From positions 436,607 through 500,606 of the forward strand of contig JAKOZG010000004.1 in the NCBI GenBank assembly GCA_029780115.1: a stretch of DNA of 64,000 nucleotides. The letters are read 5' to 3'. Source of the stretch: Thermotogota bacterium (GTDB lineage: Bacteria > Thermotogota > Thermotogae > Petrotogales > Petrotogaceae). Positions 60,028 through 64,000 of the stretch are shown one piece after another (the stretch's first letter is position 1; each line of letters opens with the position of its first letter). The notes below the pieces were generated by a model. It was not told where the DNA came from and searched no databases. It worked only from the letters and a program-made list of their open reading frames with translations. Both the position numbers and the translations under genes were made by a program.

Positions 60028-61317
60028 TTAAAGTATATCTTTTAAGTATTCATATATTCCTGTGGAATTAGAAGCCTTTATGTATATTAAACCTTTTTTT
60101 ATTTCAGAGAGAAGCTTTTTTATGCCTTCGATATTTTCAAGTCTTATAACTTTATCTTGTACTGAAAAATTTAATTTATCCTCAGGATCGTATATATAAA
60201 TTTCATCAAATAGTTCTTTAGCTTCATTTATAACTTTTTCATGATAATATCTTGAATATTCACCCAATTCTTTCATTTCTCCCATAATTAAGATTTTGGG
60301 ATGAACATTTATTTGAGAAATACTTCTGAATGCACTTCTAAATGAATCATAAGAAGCATTATAGGAATCGTTTATTATCAAAGTGTTTTTCTTTGTAATT
60401 GTTTGAAAACGAGCTTCAGGTATATCGATGTTACATAAACTAAAGGGTTCCAAAGGTAATTCTATGTAAACTAAGAATAATAATGCGGAAAGTAGATCTA
60501 GGAGTTGACCTTCGCTCCAGTATTTATTAAGTGTAAACATTACATTATGACCTAGTATTTTTGCATAAAAAGTGGTAGAAAAATTTAAATTATATTCGTA
60601 ACTTTCTAAAATCGCATCGTTTGATTTTTTTGATCCAAAAGTCAACGTTTTTAATGTTTTTGGAGCTAGTTCTTTTAAAATAGGATAATCACCGTTTAGC
60701 ACTAAAAGACCATTTTCCATATTTTTGGTTATTTTCATCTTTTCTTGGGCGATAGTTTCGATAGTTTGTAAAAACTCTAGATGTGAAGGACCCACATTTG
60801 TTATGAAAGCTACATCAAGTTTATAAAAACGAGTGAGAAGATCAAGATCCCCTTTCTGTCTAAGTCCAAGTTCAATTATAGATATTTCCTCTTTAGAATA
60901 CTGATTTAGAATAGAAAGAGGAATTCCTATTTCTGTGTTCATATTAAGTTCATTTCTAAAAGTTTTAAAAAAAGGAGATAATAGATAATATAAACACTCT
61001 TTTGTTGTAGTTTTACCAGTTGAACCAGTGATGCCTATTTTTATTCTTGAATTATTATTTAAAATTTTTGAAGATGAAAGCAACATTTCTTCTAATACAT
61101 TATCGACCCTAATTATCTTTTTCCTTTCTGGAAGTGGTAGATTGACATAACTTGGATTGTCTATAACGACAAAAGAAGCTCCTCTTTTTAAGGCATCTTC
61201 TATAAATAGATGTCCGTCAGTATTTTCTCCTTTAAGACACAAGAAAACATCTCCACGTTCAATTTTTCTGGAGTCAATTTTGAATTTATAACCTTTTTCT
61301 TTTAACTCTTCAAGCAT
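60028..61317 (-). CDS. murF: UDP-N-acetylmuramoyl-tripeptide--D-alanyl-D-alanine ligase
   Basis: A 429-residue Mur ligase adding D-Ala-D-Ala (or the equivalent dipeptide). The N-terminal substrate domain has DSRKIERGDVFLCLKG. The ATPase motif is GITGSTGKTTTKE, followed by ELGLRQKGDL and NVGPSHLE, and the C-terminal INDSYNASYDSF is the MurF signature. ATG overlaps the murE stop by one base (TAATG). Followed by a 242-base AT-rich gap before mraY in which I see no gene and no clear terminator. Confidence 0.95.
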   Translation of the reverse strand: MLEELKEKGYKFKIDSRKIERGDVFLCLKGENTDGHLFIEDALKRGASFVVIDNPSYVNLPLPERKKIIRVDNVLEEMLLSSSKILNNNSRIKIGITGSTGKTTTKECLYYLLSPFFKTFRNELNMNTEIGIPLSILNQYSKEEISIIELGLRQKGDLDLLTRFYKLDVAFITNVGPSHLEFLQTIETIAQEKMKITKNMENGLLVLNGDYPILKELAPKTLKTLTFGSKKSNDAILESYEYNLNFSTTFYAKILGHNVMFTLNKYWSEGQLLDLLSALLFLVYIELPLEPFSLCNIDIPEARFQTITKKNTLIINDSYNASYDSFRSAFRSISQINVHPKILIMGEMKELGEYSRYYHEKVINEAKELFDEIYIYDPEDKLNFSVQDKVIRLENIEGIKKLLSEIKKGLIYIKASNSTGIYEYLKDIL

Positions 61318-62819
61318 TACCTTCTTAAACCTCTCTTCAACTTTTCAATACATTTCGTAGCAACTTCAAAATCATTAAACTTAACTTTTCTTCCATTGGC
61401 AAATAATTGAAATTGTTCATGTCCTCTGCCTGCTATAATCACAATGTCTCCTTTGTTTGCAAAACTCACAGCTGCTTCTATTGCAGTTTCTCTATCAGGA
61501 ATAACTAAAAATTGTTTGGTTTGATCAATTCCCTCAAGAATATCTTCGATTATTTTTTGAGGATCTTCATCTTTTGGATCATCATTTGTAAGTATTATTA
61601 CATCGGCTTTTTGGCTTACCACTTCTCCCATTATTTTTCTTTTACCTTGGTCAGCATTTCCACCCGCACCAAAAACAATAATTTTTCTTCCATTTGTTAA
61701 ACTTGCAGCGGTGGTTAAAACTTCGTCTAGCGCATCTGGGGTATGAGCAAAATCAACAACACAATTAAAGCCTAGACTTTTACTTGAAGGAACAAGTTGA
61801 AATCTGCCAGGGACACCTTTAAACGAAGAAATAGCTTTTATTATTTGATTAGTTTCTATATTTAAAAGTTCAGTAATTATAAAAGCATTAACAATGTTGT
61901 AAGCATTGAATTTACCAATTATTGGCGAAACTATTTCAACAATTTCATTTTCTTTGGTTTTCAACAAAAATTTTACTTGATTAAAGTTTTGTTCAAAATG
62001 TTGAATAACATAATCTGCCGATTCATTAAAACCATATGTAATTATAGGTTTATTGGCAAGTAAGAAATCTTCTTTTTTCAATCTATCTAAATTTATAATT
62101 ATTTTCCCATTTTCTTTTAGATATTTCATTAAAGAAAGTTTGGTTTTTTTGTAATCTTCAAAGTTTTTATGATAATCTAGATGGTCTCTTGTTATGTTTG
62201 TGTAAGAAATGATATCAAATTTGAGGTTTTCAATTCTTCGTTGATCAATAGCATGAGAGGAAACTTCTAGATTGATAAATCTACTCTCATTTTCCGCACT
62301 AAATTTGAGTAAGTTTGCTAGTTCTAAAATACTGGGGGTAGTGTTACGAGGTTGTGTCAAAGTTTTATTGTTGAGTTTTATTTCAACAGTACTTATTAAA
62401 GTTGAATTTACACCGCTTTCACATAAAATATGGTGAACTAAGGACAGAGTCGTAGATTTACCATTTGTACCAGTAACTCCAACTATGGTAAAGTCATTTA
62501 CTGATATCTTATTACATGAATAAGCCAAATCTGCGGTTGCTTTTTTTATATCTTTTACAATGATATAATTTACTTCTTTGTCTTTTGGTAACTTTTCTTC
62601 ATTTTCAGCGATAATTAAAGATGCACCATTTTTTAGCGCGTGGTTAATATAATCATGCCCATCTGTCTTATGACCCTTCATAGCTATAAAAACGTCGTTC
62701 TTTTTAACTTCAGAACTGTTATCTTTTATACCTTCAATTACGATTTTCTTTCCATCTAAAGAAAGTTTTTCTATATTTTCTCCTAAAATTAGACTTAAAT
62801 CTTCTGTTTTAAATTCCAC
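61317..62819 (-). CDS. murE: UDP-N-acetylmuramyl-tripeptide synthetase
   Basis: A 500-residue Mur ligase adding the third amino acid of the peptide stem. Opening domain KDNSSEVKKNDVFIAMKG, ATPase motif GVTGTNGKSTTLSLVHH, substrate loop QPRNTTPS, and EVSSHAIDQRR. The specificity motif, DNPR in meso-diaminopimelate enzymes, reads DDPKDEDP here (residues 413-420). That is close to the DDPR of the Thermotoga maritima enzyme, which adds lysine. GTG start 62819 has GAGGAGG seven bases upstream. First gene of the mur cluster; divergent from hrcA. Confidence 0.95.
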   Translation of the reverse strand: MEFKTEDLSLILGENIEKLSLDGKKIVIEGIKDNSSEVKKNDVFIAMKGHKTDGHDYINHALKNGASLIIAENEEKLPKDKEVNYIIVKDIKKATADLAYSCNKISVNDFTIVGVTGTNGKSTTLSLVHHILCESGVNSTLISTVEIKLNNKTLTQPRNTTPSILELANLLKFSAENESRFINLEVSSHAIDQRRIENLKFDIISYTNITRDHLDYHKNFEDYKKTKLSLMKYLKENGKIIINLDRLKKEDFLLANKPIITYGFNESADYVIQHFEQNFNQVKFLLKTKENEIVEIVSPIIGKFNAYNIVNAFIITELLNIETNQIIKAISSFKGVPGRFQLVPSSKSLGFNCVVDFAHTPDALDEVLTTAASLTNGRKIIVFGAGGNADQGKRKIMGEVVSQKADVIILTNDDPKDEDPQKIIEDILEGIDQTKQFLVIPDRETAIEAAVSFANKGDIVIIAGRGHEQFQLFANGRKVKFNDFEVATKCIEKLKRGLRR

Positions 62820-62876
62820 CTAGTAACCTCCTCGATTTAACAGGATCATTTTTAGATATGTACATGGTACCATTTC

Positions 62877-62893
62877 GACAGAATATTTCTGTC
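62877..62893. promoter_or_regulatory. Perfect inverted repeat upstream of murE
   Basis: GACAGAA-TAT-TTCTGTC, arms of seven bases with a three-base centre, 58 bases before the murE GTG. Beside it is a second palindrome, ATGGTACCAT (62863-62872). A candidate operator or leader hairpin for the mur operon; the regulator is unknown. Confidence 0.4.
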
Positions 62894-62980
62894 TTCACAC
62901 CTACTTTAATGCTTTCTATTTTGTGTTTTACAATACAAAATAATACAAAACATAATTTACAATATGGTAAACAAAAATGT

Positions 62981-63009
62981 TTGATAATTTATCGAATAAT
63001 TGCTATCAT
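62981..63009 (+). promoter_or_regulatory. Promoter of hrcA
   Basis: TTGATA (62981-62986), 17-base spacer ending TGC, TATCAT (63004-63009): good -35, extended -10. The transcript would start within or beside the CIRCE element. Confidence 0.75.
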
Positions 63010-63013
63010 ATAT

Positions 63014-63040
63014 TTAGCACTCAAAAGTTAGGAGTGATAA
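63014..63040 (+). promoter_or_regulatory. CIRCE operator
   Basis: TTAGCACTC (63014-63022), nine-base spacer, GAGTGATAA (63032-63040). The consensus is TTAGCACTC-N9-GAGTGCTAA, so only one base differs. HrcA binds this element, so hrcA is autoregulated. The right arm contains the Shine-Dalgarno (AGGAG, 63030-63034). Confidence 0.93.
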
Positions 63041-63041
63041 A

Positions 63042-64000
63042 ATGAATGTGAAACTTCAACAACGCCAAAAAGAGATATTGAAAACTGTTGTAGAATTATA
63101 TATTAAAACCAAAAAGCCCGTGAGTTCTGAGGACGTTCTAAATAATTCAAATATAAAAGCCAGCAGTGCTACCATAAGAAATGATATGCAAAAGCTTCAA
63201 AAATTAGGATTAATTCATCAACAGCATTCAAGTGGTGGAAGAATCCCTCTTGACCCTGCGTTAAAAATTTATTTTGAGATGGTTAAAGAAGCCTATGACG
63301 TAAAAGGAACTCACATTGAAATACCTAAAAAATACAAACTTTATGATTTAAATCTTTTATTTCAAAATTTAGCTGTTTTAATTTCTCAAGTGTTAGAAGG
63401 ATTAGTTATTTTTGAATACCCTAATCCAAGGTATGTATATATCACTCGAGTCACAATTACGCCTCTTACCGAAAAAAACAGTGTCATAACAATTTTAACA
63501 AATCTAGGTTTAGCCATCTCTAGAACAGTTGAAATTTATGGTTTACCAGTTTCAGATGAGCTAGAAAGACTATTCAACAAAGCTTTAGTAGGTAAATCCT
63601 TGGAAAAAATATTTTCATTTTTGGAAACTAAGCATATTGAAATCGAGGATCTTAGAATAACTAACTTCATTGAAATATTAGAGAATCTAACAGACGAGTT
63701 TAAAAGAACGCGGTACATTTCTGTTGGCTTAGAGAAAATCATCTCAAAATCACAACCCGACTTAGAAACTATTATAACCTTGGCAATTTTGGTTGAAAAT
63801 GATAAAATTAAAGAAGAATTTTTTACACGTTTAGATTTTTCACCTGATATTAAAGTCTTTTTTGGTAATGATATTAACTCAAAAACTTTAAAAAATCTCG
63901 CATTTTTTACAACAACTTATATACTAAATGCTAATATATTAGGAAAAGTTTTATTCATTACAGAAAAATATTGTAATTATGAAAAAAATTATTTATTTCT
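63042..64000 (+). CDS. hrcA: Heat-inducible transcription repressor HrcA (partial, cut by window end)
   Basis: 319 codons are visible and the frame is still open at base 64000; HrcA is usually about 340 residues, so little is missing. The N-terminal winged helix reads QRQKEILKTVVELYIKTKKPVSSED, with NIKASSATIRNDMQKLQKLGLI as the recognition part and HSSGGRIPLD after it. All are typical of HrcA, the repressor of class I heat-shock genes. The position directly behind a CIRCE element confirms it. It usually heads an operon with grpE, dnaK or dnaJ, which would lie beyond the window. Confidence 0.95.
   Translation, partial: MNVKLQQRQKEILKTVVELYIKTKKPVSSEDVLNNSNIKASSATIRNDMQKLQKLGLIHQQHSSGGRIPLDPALKIYFEMVKEAYDVKGTHIEIPKKYKLYDLNLLFQNLAVLISQVLEGLVIFEYPNPRYVYITRVTITPLTEKNSVITILTNLGLAISRTVEIYGLPVSDELERLFNKALVGKSLEKIFSFLETKHIEIEDLRITNFIEILENLTDEFKRTRYISVGLEKIISKSQPDLETIITLAILVENDKIKEEFFTRLDFSPDIKVFFGNDINSKTLKNLAFFTTTYILNANILGKVLFITEKYCNYEKNYLF

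Noticed and set aside
62877-62893. Naming the inverted repeat before murE a LexA/SOS box
   Set aside because: It does not match a LexA consensus that I know for this phylum, and no second copy is seen before recA or uvrA.

Overview
The window is AT-rich chromosomal DNA with short intergenic gaps and long same-strand operons. It carries about 55 recognisable protein genes and three tRNA genes. I see no transposase, integrase, phage gene or CRISPR array. Several features point to the Thermotogota, most likely Petrotogaceae (a Petrotoga-like organism). They are an SLH-domain/coiled-coil/C-terminal-anchor protein of the Omp-alpha type that spans the toga, a MurE whose specificity motif resembles that of Thermotoga maritima, an EF-P with Arg at the loop tip, and a lactate dehydrogenase remnant close to the Thermotoga enzyme. 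The genus is inference; the phylum is fairly secure.

Left part (1-12.5 kb): the end of a cation-diffusion-facilitator transporter, a small HExxH protein, a membrane protein and a ferritin-like diiron protein run rightward to a shared terminator. Leftward-running genes follow. One operon is rimO-pgsA-thpR-recA-recX-rny (tRNA/ribosome modification, lipid synthesis, recombination, RNA decay). A second, tightly overlapping one is macro domain - PaaK-like adenylate-forming enzyme - polA.

Middle part (12.9-40 kb): pyrC-pyrK-pyrD (de novo pyrimidine synthesis) and uvrA run rightward. A leftward five-gene ABC export cluster with a lipoprotein follows. Next come an esterase whose 3' end overlaps an N-terminally truncated lactate dehydrogenase, two genes of unknown function, and a thiamine ABC transporter pair under a TPP riboswitch with a visible antiterminator pairing. 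After these are a DUF1175 protein, a radical-SAM/HhH protein, a 527-residue ankyrin-repeat protein, deoC, a cold-shock protein, efp, a secreted GH13 alpha-amylase and a MATE exporter.

Envelope operon (41.3-50.8 kb): a MarR regulator is followed, with short gaps or overlaps, by a PEGA-domain protein, an Omp-alpha-like SLH rod protein, a patatin phospholipase and a degenerate patatin. An LptA/OstA-like protein, a possible beta-barrel protein, a prepilin-like protein, a HEAT-repeat protein and comF complete it. This is the most interesting region: it looks like a biogenesis or maintenance system for the toga outer membrane in a lineage without classical lipopolysaccharide.

Right part (50.8-64 kb): a DHH-CBS-nucleotidyltransferase fusion, a tRNA operon (Glu, Val, Phe), and a peptidoglycan precursor cluster murE-murF-mraY-murD-ftsW-murG-murC, all leftward. 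Divergent from murE is hrcA, preceded by a CIRCE element and cut by the window end. Many promoters here are of the extended -10 type (TGnTATAAT).
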